In this document: positions 15,474 to 23,182 of the stretch, piece after piece
Layout: every line of letters begins with the position of its first letter
How positions within the stretch are numbered: the stretch's first letter is position 1
Assembly: GCA_028224375.1 (NCBI GenBank)
Contig: JAOIVW010000002.1
Coordinates: 124,001 to 188,000, forward strand
DNA: 64,000 bases
DNA from: Hellea sp.
Lineage (GTDB): Bacteria; Pseudomonadota; Alphaproteobacteria; Caulobacterales; Maricaulaceae
Direction of reading: 5' to 3'
Position numbers and translations under genes: made by a program
The notes under the pieces: model-generated
What the model saw: only the letters and a program-made list of their open reading frames with translations
Told to the model about the DNA's origin: nothing
The model's database searches: none

Positions 15474-16943
15474 GTGGAGCTGCGAAAGAAACGATTTTAC
15501 GCATTTCTTTTACTGGGGTTTCTTGGTTCTTCAAATATAGCATATTCTCAAACTACTGGTTTTATTCCACCAACTCCAGATGAGTTTAATAGCTTTGCTC
15601 TTACTAATACACATTTTGGCAAGATTAATGGGCCTCCTCCGAAGCAAGATAGCATAGCGCAGTTTTTTCCAAATCCTGGAGAACAAGGGACACAATATTC
15701 TTGTATGGGCTTCGCATTCGCTCATGCAATGATAACTTCACTAGAAGCCCAGAAAACTCGACGGTTGCCTGAACCTTACAGCGCGGCATATCTTTATAAC
15801 TCGACAAAAGAGGAAGAGCCTCAGGGACAATGTAATTATGGTGTAAAGCCTTCCGTAATTATTAATATGTTAACTTCCTATGGCGTGCCACGAGCTAGCG
15901 CATTCCCATTTGATCCCAAGCGATGTGATAAAATCAATATAAGTAATATTATTCAAACATTTCCGAGAAGAAAGCTCAAAGATGTTGAACGCATAAACGG
16001 TCCGGGCTCAGGCAAAGACATAGTTACTAGAGTTAGAGATGCTATTGCCTCGTCAAAGCAGCCAGTGGTAATTGGTATGCCCACAGGGCCGAATTTTGCA
16101 AATTACCGTTCTGGAATTTATCCATCAAACTTCCAAACTAAAGATTTAAAACAGATTTTGAATGAAGTAATTCCTAACGATGCGTTCCACTCCATGGTTA
16201 TTATTGGGTATGACGACACTCGCGGTTTTAAAGTTATAAATTCGCATGGATTAGATTGGGGAGATTTGGGCTTTGGGTGGATAGATGATGAAGTTGTAGA
16301 GCGTAAAAATGTCTGGCTTTGGACCGCGAAACTTGGAGATTTAGTAGAGTCTACTGGTGTAACACCAAGCGTTTCAGTGGCGACGTCGCCTGAGGAAAAA
16401 GAATATGGGGCCGCAGCAGAATCTACTGACGACCCTGAATCCGTTTTTGGCGCTCCCGCCATTTCATATCCAGCCGCGGGTTATGGTGAAAAATACGCGT
16501 TCGGAGAAAAATTAGCTAGCTCTTTAAGGGGTACAGTTGGTCATAATGCAGCTGGTCAGACGCCCAAAGGAATAGATTATTATCCAGTCTCTTTATGGCT
16601 TCAGTTGGCGGAAAAAGATATGAAAAAACTAAAAAGAGTGGAGTACCATTGGAATGCTCCCAGTTACAAAAGCCCTAAAGTACCTAAAGGAAAATCTGAA
16701 ACCTCCTACTTAATTGAATACTTTGGTTATGGGGCAGTAAGCCAGGCAAGCATACGAGTTTGGTTGGTAGATGGAACTGAATATGAAATATTCTACCCAT
16801 TTCGGAGTATCTGGAATTATGGCTCATTAAATTATAATGATCTGAAACCCAACTCGACAATCATAAAAGTTGACCCCAAAGCATTATCGCCTTGTTCAGT
16901 AGGATCAAGTCGGGTCGGCAGAGGGCCATGTATTGCTCAGTAA
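15474..16943 (+). CDS. Secreted papain-like (C1A) cysteine protease
   Basis: 489 residues from GTG 15474, which has GGAGG six bases upstream and directly precedes a signal peptide (RKKRFYAFLLLGFLGSSNIAYS). The catalytic set is visible in papain order: Gln71 and Cys77 in EQGTQYSCMGFAFAHA, His239 in NDAFHSMVIIGYDD, and Asn256 in KVINSHG. A long C-terminal region (~290-489) is not recognised; it includes the acidic motif DDPESVFGAP (~319-328), echoed in the next gene. Codon use is much more AT-rich than in nrdA, which suggests acquisition. Only 30 bases separate it from the M6-type protease gene. Substrate unknown. Confidence 0.8.
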   Translation: MELRKKRFYAFLLLGFLGSSNIAYSQTTGFIPPTPDEFNSFALTNTHFGKINGPPPKQDSIAQFFPNPGEQGTQYSCMGFAFAHAMITSLEAQKTRRLPEPYSAAYLYNSTKEEEPQGQCNYGVKPSVIINMLTSYGVPRASAFPFDPKRCDKINISNIIQTFPRRKLKDVERINGPGSGKDIVTRVRDAIASSKQPVVIGMPTGPNFANYRSGIYPSNFQTKDLKQILNEVIPNDAFHSMVIIGYDDTRGFKVINSHGLDWGDLGFGWIDDEVVERKNVWLWTAKLGDLVESTGVTPSVSVATSPEEKEYGAAAESTDDPESVFGAPAISYPAAGYGEKYAFGEKLASSLRGTVGHNAAGQTPKGIDYYPVSLWLQLAEKDMKKLKRVEYHWNAPSYKSPKVPKGKSETSYLIEYFGYGAVSQASIRVWLVDGTEYEIFYPFRSIWNYGSLNYNDLKPNSTIIKVDPKALSPCSVGSSRVGRGPCIAQ

Positions 16944-16973
16944 AAGTAAATTATCTAGAAAGGACCACAAATC

Positions 16974-18557
16974 ATGAAAAAACAAATTATGGCTTTAATG
17001 TCAGGAGTAGTTATTTCATTAGGTTTTTCGCCCGCAATCGCTTCTCCTCCCCCCTCACTGGACCCCGATAGCCAAGGAGCTGAATATGAAATTTCAGAAG
17101 AGATATCTAACTATGTCATTCGAAATGGTTTCAGAACACGTGTTGCTACAAAAAAATTAATCAGAGATCACTTACGTCGGACAAAAGAAGATGATGAGCC
17201 AACATTCGGCGCACCTCCTATCAAAAGGGCAACAGCAGTTAATGGAACTGTAGAAATTCCTGTCTTGCCCTTTCTATTTTCAGATAGCGCCAAGGCTCCT
17301 TTCTCCAGTTCGGTATTAGAAACACATTTATATGGAAATGCGCCGGGCGACAGATCCATTACCACTCATTACAATGATATGTCTCGTGGATTACTAAATT
17401 TGACTGGTGAAGTGCGACCATGGGTGCGCTCCAAATATAATCGTAAAGAAACTAACTCAGATTTGGGTCAAACTTTGACTGAAATTTTGACCGAAAACGA
17501 TAAAAAGGTCAATTTTGCACAATTCGACAATGATGGGCCAGACGGTAAACCCAATTCAGGGGATGATGATGGGATTGTTGACTTTATTGCTTTTGTTCAG
17601 CCAAATATAGGAAATGAATGCGGCAAAAGTTCAGGTGATATTCACTCGCATAAGTATAATCTCAAATATTACAAAGAGGGTGTTTTTGAGACTAATGATA
17701 AGAGCAAACTGAAGGACAGTGATGGTATCCATAGAAATATACGCATTGCAGAATATTTAATCAATCCAGCCCTTAGTTGTGATAAAAAAAGCATTATCGA
17801 AATCGGAGTATTTACCCACGAATATGGGCATGCCTTCGCTTTACCGGACTTGTATAATACAAATAACCCTCGGGTTTCTTCTGGTATATCAAATTGGGGA
17901 TTGATGGGGGCTGGAAGTTGGGGCGGGGATTACGTCTCTCCAGATAGACCAACTCATATGCTAGCTTGGTCAAAAGAATACCTTGGGTGGGTTCAACCTT
18001 TAGAGATTTCCAATGATGTATCAAATGTAAAATTAAGGCCCGTTACAACCGGTGATGTAATAAGAATTAATTATTCAGATGTTCATGATCCGGGAGATCA
18101 GAAGTACCTTCTTTTAACATACAGGACAAAAGATGGTTTCGATGACAGTCTGCCAGCCTCAGGCTTACTGATGACAGAAATTCATGATGTAGTAATTGCA
18201 GCTGGTATGATGACAAATCAAGTAAACTCTATTGCAAACCTTCACGGCATAAATGTTATACCCGCAAATGGAGTGCTTGATTTACATAGACCTTCAACTG
18301 TTGCGCACCGAGATCACCTATTCACGCCTTCAGTTCATGGAAATGAGTTGCCTGAATCAGCTGCTCAAAGGCTTGGCGTAGTACTTTGTAATATACGCGA
18401 AGAAGATAGCGCTCTGCTACTAGACATCTTTTTTGATGAGACTAGCTGCCCTTCTACTGATGGAGAGCCAATATTTGGGAGTCCGGGTGCAAGTGAAACA
18501 ACATCAGATACTTTCAGCACGATAATTTCATCTTTGCTAAAGGAGGCTTCAGAATAA
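16974..18557 (+). CDS. Secreted M6-like zinc metalloprotease
   Basis: 527 residues with a signal peptide ending near AIASPPP. The zinc motif HEYGHAFALPDLYN gives His282, Glu283, His286 and Asp292, and is followed by SNWGLMGAGSWGGD, the arrangement of M6 (immune-inhibitor-A-like) peptidases; FDNDGPDG..DDDGIVDFIAF is the family's calcium-type segment before it. Residues ~25-85 look like a pro-region ending near KEDDEPTFGAPP. A second copy, DGEPIFGSPGA, lies at ~498-505, and a related motif is in the upstream cysteine protease. The ribosome site AAAGGACC precedes the ATG. AT-rich codon use matches the upstream gene, so both probably arrived together. Confidence 0.82.
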   Translation: MKKQIMALMSGVVISLGFSPAIASPPPSLDPDSQGAEYEISEEISNYVIRNGFRTRVATKKLIRDHLRRTKEDDEPTFGAPPIKRATAVNGTVEIPVLPFLFSDSAKAPFSSSVLETHLYGNAPGDRSITTHYNDMSRGLLNLTGEVRPWVRSKYNRKETNSDLGQTLTEILTENDKKVNFAQFDNDGPDGKPNSGDDDGIVDFIAFVQPNIGNECGKSSGDIHSHKYNLKYYKEGVFETNDKSKLKDSDGIHRNIRIAEYLINPALSCDKKSIIEIGVFTHEYGHAFALPDLYNTNNPRVSSGISNWGLMGAGSWGGDYVSPDRPTHMLAWSKEYLGWVQPLEISNDVSNVKLRPVTTGDVIRINYSDVHDPGDQKYLLLTYRTKDGFDDSLPASGLLMTEIHDVVIAAGMMTNQVNSIANLHGINVIPANGVLDLHRPSTVAHRDHLFTPSVHGNELPESAAQRLGVVLCNIREEDSALLLDIFFDETSCPSTDGEPIFGSPGASETTSDTFSTIISSLLKEASE

Positions 18558-18880
18558 AATCGGAACTAGGCTCAGGATTACTTGCTCTTCCTAAGTGACT
18601 ATCGCGCTTCGCTTGCCTACTTGGGAATGCTGCTCCGACAAGTCGAAGCAGCATTCCGGAGTCCAGAATTTCGTAAGCTTATTGTGGTCGAAACAAGCAT
18701 ATTTGGCCCTATGTTTACCCTTTCAACCTAAATTTCACTGTAAAAATCGGCTAAGCTCTTGATGTTATTTGAGAAAGACAGAAGTTTACGATTCAAAACT
18801 TCTCACAATGAATATAAAGTGCTCTAAAACGGCATATTTTCATGAGATGTCATAAAAAATACAACATAATCTTGATAGAG
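18558..18880. other. Intergenic region with a long inverted repeat
   Basis: No gene is seen. GGAATGCTGCT (18624-18634) and AGCAGCATTCC (18647-18657) are perfect 11-base inverted copies with 12 bases between. No T-run follows, so it is not an ordinary terminator. It may be a hairpin at the end of the protease mRNA or the trace of a small mobile element. Confidence 0.4.
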
Positions 18881-18902
18881 CGCCCCGAAAGGGGCGTTTT
18901 TG
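18881..18902 (+). terminator. Rho-independent terminator
   Basis: CGCCCC-GAAA-GGGGCG followed by TTTTTGTG. It lies 320 bases past the metalloprotease stop with no gene in between, so it may end a long 3' UTR or an unseen small RNA. Confidence 0.75.
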
Positions 18903-18939
18903 TGTGTTTTTGTGACATGCATCACGGAATAACTTTTTA

Positions 18940-18978
18940 TGTTAAGCTTATGTTAATCAGCGTTAAATTATATTTAAC
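18940..18978 (+). promoter_or_regulatory. Tandem CtrA-like sites
   Basis: TTAA-N7-TTAAT (18940-18955) and a full-consensus TTAA-N7-TTAAC (18963-18978) lie 23 bases apart, 100-140 bases upstream of the envelope-protein gene at 19079. CtrA often binds such clustered sites; binding here is inferred. Confidence 0.5.
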
Positions 18979-19078
18979 TAAATAATGTCGCTTAACTGCG
19001 ACAATAATGCTGGAAATATGGTACAGTCTTTGCTACGTAAGGTGGATTAGGGCTGTGATAGATGGAGTTTAAGCCAAA

Positions 19079-19816
19079 GTGGGACTAAGGTCGCTACATA
19101 AAACACGCGTCAAGCGCACTAAAAAAGGTGGCTTAGCTGCCCTTTTAGCGCTGTCCGCTACTTGTTTGGCTGTGTCATCTCCCTCTTTCGCGCAAGATAA
19201 AAGCAGTGCGGATACGCCGTTAAAAATCATTGCGCCGACAGATGGCCTGACGTTAAATCTTGGTGTTGAAAATTCTAGATTTAACAATGGCGGCCTTGAA
19301 ATGCCGGCGGAAAGCATCGGATCATCGCTCTTTAACCTCGATATATCTGATACAGGCTGCCTAACGGGCGGCGAAGGGTGCTTGTCGCGCGAAGAAACGC
19401 TGGACTTTGGATATGCCAAGGCTTTTTCCAGCCGTAGCAATACGGGCCTAGATTTGACATTAACGCCCCGTGCGGCCTTACGCTTTAATGATGAAAGCTC
19501 ATCGGCTGTTGTTGGCGCTGTTGTCGAAATCGGCGAAGACCTTCGCAAAGGTGGTAATTTTGACAATAATACATGGTATTTCTTTGCTGGTGCCGATGCA
19601 GAAGCTCTGACTTATGCGCCTAATTCTGTTGGCCGCCTCACAAGCGGGCAGTTCCACTTGCAGGACCGTATCATTGTTGGCGACGCCCAAGCGGGTCTTG
19701 GCTACCGGATTGGCGACGCAGATGTGTCGCTGTCTTATCTGCGCCGTGAAGCCACGGCTGAGGATTTCAGCTTTACAGAAGATGCTGCGGCTTTGTCCTT
19801 TACGTGGAAGCGTTAG
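19079..19816 (+). CDS. Exported outer-membrane barrel-like protein
   Basis: 245 residues from GTG 19079 (GGAG eleven bases upstream). The basic N-terminus and hydrophobic stretch GLAALLALSATCLAVSSPSFAQD form a signal peptide. The mature part alternates polar and aromatic residues as in beta-barrels (TWYFFAGADAEALTYAP, VGDAQAGLGYRIGDADVSLSYLRRE) and ends with ALSFTWKR, where a terminal aromatic fits outer-membrane insertion. The end weakly resembles LpxR/DUF2219 lipid A deacylases, but the catalytic residues are not clear. A Cys pair (DTGCLTGGEGCLS) may be a loop disulphide. The tandem CtrA-like sites upstream suggest cell-cycle control. Function unknown. Confidence 0.65.
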   Translation: MGLRSLHKTRVKRTKKGGLAALLALSATCLAVSSPSFAQDKSSADTPLKIIAPTDGLTLNLGVENSRFNNGGLEMPAESIGSSLFNLDISDTGCLTGGEGCLSREETLDFGYAKAFSSRSNTGLDLTLTPRAALRFNDESSSAVVGAVVEIGEDLRKGGNFDNNTWYFFAGADAEALTYAPNSVGRLTSGQFHLQDRIIVGDAQAGLGYRIGDADVSLSYLRREATAEDFSFTEDAAALSFTWKR

Positions 19817-19937
19817 GCTACTCTCTGCCTATTTAGTCCCGTCCATAATTTGTGCGGCCCTAGGCTAAATTTCTCTCACTATATCAATAACTTGCAATGT
19901 CAGCTCTAGCCCATATTATAATGAGGTTGGAGGGAGA

Positions 19938-21353
19938 ATGAACTTTTTTGATGAAATGCTAAGGCAAGATGGGGAGCCGCGGGATAGCTATGCCCAATAT
20001 TTCAAATGGTTTCACGATCAAGACCCTAAAACTCTAAAACGTAAAATGGTAGAGGCCGAGGCTGTGTTTCGCCGCACCGGCATTACCTTTAATGTTTACG
20101 GGAAAAAAGATGCGGCCGAGCGCCTCATTCCCTTCGACATTGTCCCGCGCATCATCGCTGCGCAGGAATGGCAAACTCTGTCCAGAGGTATCGAGCAGCG
20201 CGTTAAAGCCATTAACGCCTTTATCTATGATATTTACCATAAGCAGGACATTTTAAAGGCGGGTATCGTTCCAACCGAGCTCATTTCAAATAATGAAGCG
20301 TTCCTACCGCAAATGATCGGCGTTGAGCCGCCCGGAAAAGTCTATACCCATATTGTCGGGGTTGACCTTGTCCGTACGGGCCCAGATGAGTTTTTTGTGC
20401 TCGAAGATAATGCGCGCACACCTTCGGGTGTTTCCTATATGCTGGAAAACCGAGAGACGATGCTGCAAATGTTTCCGGAGCTTTTCACCGAAAATAAAGT
20501 TCAGCGCGTCAGTAATTATCCTAATCTGTTGCGTCAGTCCTTAGAAGCTTCTGCGCCCGCTGCATGTGAGGGCTCGCCAACGGTTGCGGTGCTCACGCCG
20601 GGCATTCATAATTCTGCCTATTTTGAACATGCTTTTTTGGCGGACCAAATGGGCGCTGAATTAGTTGAAGGTCATGACATCCGTATTGAAAATGGCCGCG
20701 TATGTATGCGCACGACCCAAGGCTATTCCCCGATTGATGTGCTTTATCGCCGTGTGGATGATGACTATCTTGACCCCTTAAATTTTAGGCCTGAATCTAT
20801 GCTGGGCGTGCCAGGTATTATGGATGTTTACCGCGCAGGCGGCGTGACGATTACCAATGCGCCAGGGACGGGTATTGCGGATGATAAGGCGATTTATTCT
20901 TACATGCCCGACATCGTAAAGTTTTATACAGGCGAGACAGCTCAGCTCAAAAATGTTCTGACATGGCGCTGTTCAGAAGCGGATTCATTAAAATATGTGC
21001 TTGAGCATTTAGATGAGTTGGTTGTCAAAGAAGTCCACGGCTCAGGAGGATATGGCATGTTAGTGGGCCCAGCCGCCAGCAAGGTTGAAATATCCCGCTT
21101 CAGAAAAAAACTAAAAGCAAACCCCAGTAATTATATTGCGCAGCCAACTTTGGCACTGTCCACGACACCGATTTTAAGCAAATCTGGCCTAGCGCCGCGC
21201 CATGTTGATTTACGCCCCTTTGTATTGGTTAGCCCCAACAGCATCGACATTACGCCAGGCGGCTTGACGCGTGTCGCAATGACCAAAGGCTCTTTGGTTG
21301 TGAATTCCAGCCAAGGCGGCGGCACCAAAGATACTTGGGTCTTGAGGGCTTAG
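19938..21353 (+). CDS. Circularly permuted ATP-grasp protein (DUF404/DUF407)
   Basis: 471 residues. It opens with NFFDEMLRQDGEPRDSYAQYFKWF and contains AAERLIPFDIVPRIIAAQEWQ, FVLEDNARTPSGVSYMLENRE, VLYRRVDDDYLDPLNFRPES and LVVKEVHGSGGYGMLVGP, all typical of the circularly permuted ATP-grasp family. Related enzymes form amide bonds using ATP. In many bacteria it is encoded with an alpha-E protein and a transglutaminase, as here; Iyer and colleagues proposed that the set makes or trims a peptide modification, but the product is unknown. GGTTGGAGGGAGA precedes the ATG. First gene of a tight three-gene operon. Confidence 0.9.
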   Translation: MNFFDEMLRQDGEPRDSYAQYFKWFHDQDPKTLKRKMVEAEAVFRRTGITFNVYGKKDAAERLIPFDIVPRIIAAQEWQTLSRGIEQRVKAINAFIYDIYHKQDILKAGIVPTELISNNEAFLPQMIGVEPPGKVYTHIVGVDLVRTGPDEFFVLEDNARTPSGVSYMLENRETMLQMFPELFTENKVQRVSNYPNLLRQSLEASAPAACEGSPTVAVLTPGIHNSAYFEHAFLADQMGAELVEGHDIRIENGRVCMRTTQGYSPIDVLYRRVDDDYLDPLNFRPESMLGVPGIMDVYRAGGVTITNAPGTGIADDKAIYSYMPDIVKFYTGETAQLKNVLTWRCSEADSLKYVLEHLDELVVKEVHGSGGYGMLVGPAASKVEISRFRKKLKANPSNYIAQPTLALSTTPILSKSGLAPRHVDLRPFVLVSPNSIDITPGGLTRVAMTKGSLVVNSSQGGGTKDTWVLRA

Positions 21354-21356
21354 CGT

Positions 21357-22298
21357 ATGTTAGGAAAAACAGCCGGCGCTCTCTTTTGGATGTTTCGATA
21401 TATGGAACGCTGTGAAAACACGGCGCGGCTTGTCGAGGCTGGGTTTTACATTGCGCTCACGCGCTCTCAATCCGCTGACGATGAATGGGCCTCGATTATT
21501 CAATCTTCGGGAAACGCTAAGCAATATGACGCGCTGCATGAGCATTATAATGGCCCTGAGGTTATTAATTTTCTATTGCGGGAAAAGAGTAACCCCTCCA
21601 GCGTCTTATCCATGATAGAACTTGCGCGCTCTAATGCGCGTATGGCTCGCACGGCCTTGACGCGTGAGGTCTGGGAAGCCGTCAATGAAGCATGGCTTGA
21701 TATTTGTGCTAGTTTGAAAGCCGACATTACACCTAAGACTCTGCCAGGCATTATTGGATTAATTCGGCGCCGAAGCGCTCTGGTTCAAGGCGCGCTGCAT
21801 GGAACGATGTTGCGCAATGACATTTATGACTTTGCCCGTCTCGGAACTTACACCGAACGCGCCGAAAGCACAGCCCGCATATTAGATGTAAAATATTATG
21901 TCTTGCTGCCCTCCGTCTCTGTCGTTGGCGGGCCTATGGATAATGTGCAATGGGAAACCATTTTACGCTGTGTCTCGGCAGAGCGATCTTATCGTTGGGT
22001 GACCAAAGGAGCTGTCACCCCGCGAGGCATAGCAGACTTTCTTATTTTAGACCGCACCATGCCGCGCTCTTTAGCCACGTGTGAATGGGAAACGGCGCAA
22101 CACCTTTTCCATCTGAGCAATGTTTATGGCTCTAACCTGCCGAGCCAAAAAATGGCTGCTGATATTTTAGGGGAGCTATCGTCTCAAAGTATAGATGCCG
22201 TTTTCGATTATGGCCTGCATGAATTTATTGGTGAGTTTCTAGTTAAGAATCAAATGCTCGCGGCGCAAATCGAAGCCGATTATAGATTCACGAATTAG
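21357..22298 (+). CDS. Alpha-E domain protein (DUF403)
   Basis: 313 residues, almost entirely helical. The start MLGKTAGALFWMFRYMERCENTARLVEAGFY, with a conserved Arg/Glu pair, and the later repeat FARLGTYTERAESTARILDVKYYVLLP define the alpha-E family. It has no known activity alone; it occurs with the permuted ATP-grasp gene, from which it is three bases away, and is thought to work with it on the same peptide. Two bases separate its stop from the transglutaminase gene. Confidence 0.9.
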   Translation: MLGKTAGALFWMFRYMERCENTARLVEAGFYIALTRSQSADDEWASIIQSSGNAKQYDALHEHYNGPEVINFLLREKSNPSSVLSMIELARSNARMARTALTREVWEAVNEAWLDICASLKADITPKTLPGIIGLIRRRSALVQGALHGTMLRNDIYDFARLGTYTERAESTARILDVKYYVLLPSVSVVGGPMDNVQWETILRCVSAERSYRWVTKGAVTPRGIADFLILDRTMPRSLATCEWETAQHLFHLSNVYGSNLPSQKMAADILGELSSQSIDAVFDYGLHEFIGEFLVKNQMLAAQIEADYRFTN

Positions 22299-22300
22299 CC

Positions 22301-23104
22301 ATGCAGCTTCATATTACGCATCTAACAACTTACCGTTTTGAAACGCCGCCCAGCTATGGATTGCAGCAAATCAGGCTCTCGCCCAAAGACTCCAGCGGGC
22401 AGAATGTTCAGGATTGGTCTTTATCTTTTGAGGGCGCAAGCTTGCAGACTGAGTTTACGGATCATCATAACAATAAGACCCATCTCATTCGCATAGATGA
22501 AGGCGTGCAGGAAATGACGGTCAAAAGTGAAGGCACCGTAACTGTAGATGATAAAAACGGCATTGTCGGCAAGCATGGCGGTTTTGCGCCGCTTTGGTAT
22601 TTTTTGCGTCAAACCCCGCTCACCCATCCCGGCGCTGAGATAAATAAATTAGCGAGCTCTTTTTCTGCGGGGCAGGGAACAGAGCTCGAGCGCCTGCATG
22701 GCCTCTCGCACAATATTGGCGCGCTAGTCAGTTATCAAACCGGCCAGACAACGGCCATCAGCACGGCGGAGCAAGCCATAGGCTCAGGGGCCGGTGTGTG
22801 TCAGGATCATGCCCATATTTTTATATCAATCGCCCGCCAAGCCGGATTACCTGCAAGATATGTCAGCGGTTATCTGATGATGAATGACCGCGTTGATCAA
22901 GATGCCACCCATGCTTGGGCTGAAGTTTATCTTGAGAATTTGGGGTGGACAGGCTTTGACGTCTCTAATCAAATTTCCCCTGACGCCCGTTATGTGCGCG
23001 TAGCAACAGGGCTTGATTATTCGTCTGCCGCGCCTATTTCAGGCCTTACACAAGGCGGAAGCGGGGAGTCGATAAAAGTCGATATTCACGTCCAGCAACA
23101 ATAG
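22301..23104 (+). CDS. Transglutaminase-like cysteine peptidase
   Basis: 267 residues. The N-terminal beta domain begins LHITHLTTYRFETPPSYGLQQIRLSP, typical of the Bact_transglu_N domain. The catalytic triad is clear: Cys in GSGAGVCQDHAHIFISIARQ, His in DATHAWAEVY, Asp in TGFDVSN. Members paired with the ATP-grasp/alpha-E genes probably hydrolyse or transfer peptide bonds. No signal peptide is visible, so it should act in the cytoplasm. Last gene of the three-gene operon; a proteasome-type peptidase that often joins this set is not next to it. Confidence 0.9.
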   Translation: MQLHITHLTTYRFETPPSYGLQQIRLSPKDSSGQNVQDWSLSFEGASLQTEFTDHHNNKTHLIRIDEGVQEMTVKSEGTVTVDDKNGIVGKHGGFAPLWYFLRQTPLTHPGAEINKLASSFSAGQGTELERLHGLSHNIGALVSYQTGQTTAISTAEQAIGSGAGVCQDHAHIFISIARQAGLPARYVSGYLMMNDRVDQDATHAWAEVYLENLGWTGFDVSNQISPDARYVRVATGLDYSSAAPISGLTQGGSGESIKVDIHVQQQ

Positions 23105-23182
23105 ATTCAGGTTTAATAAAAGTCTGGCTTCCGTGTCCGATATACCGACAATAATGAAGAGCTGAAATAAAGTCGCTCTAAG

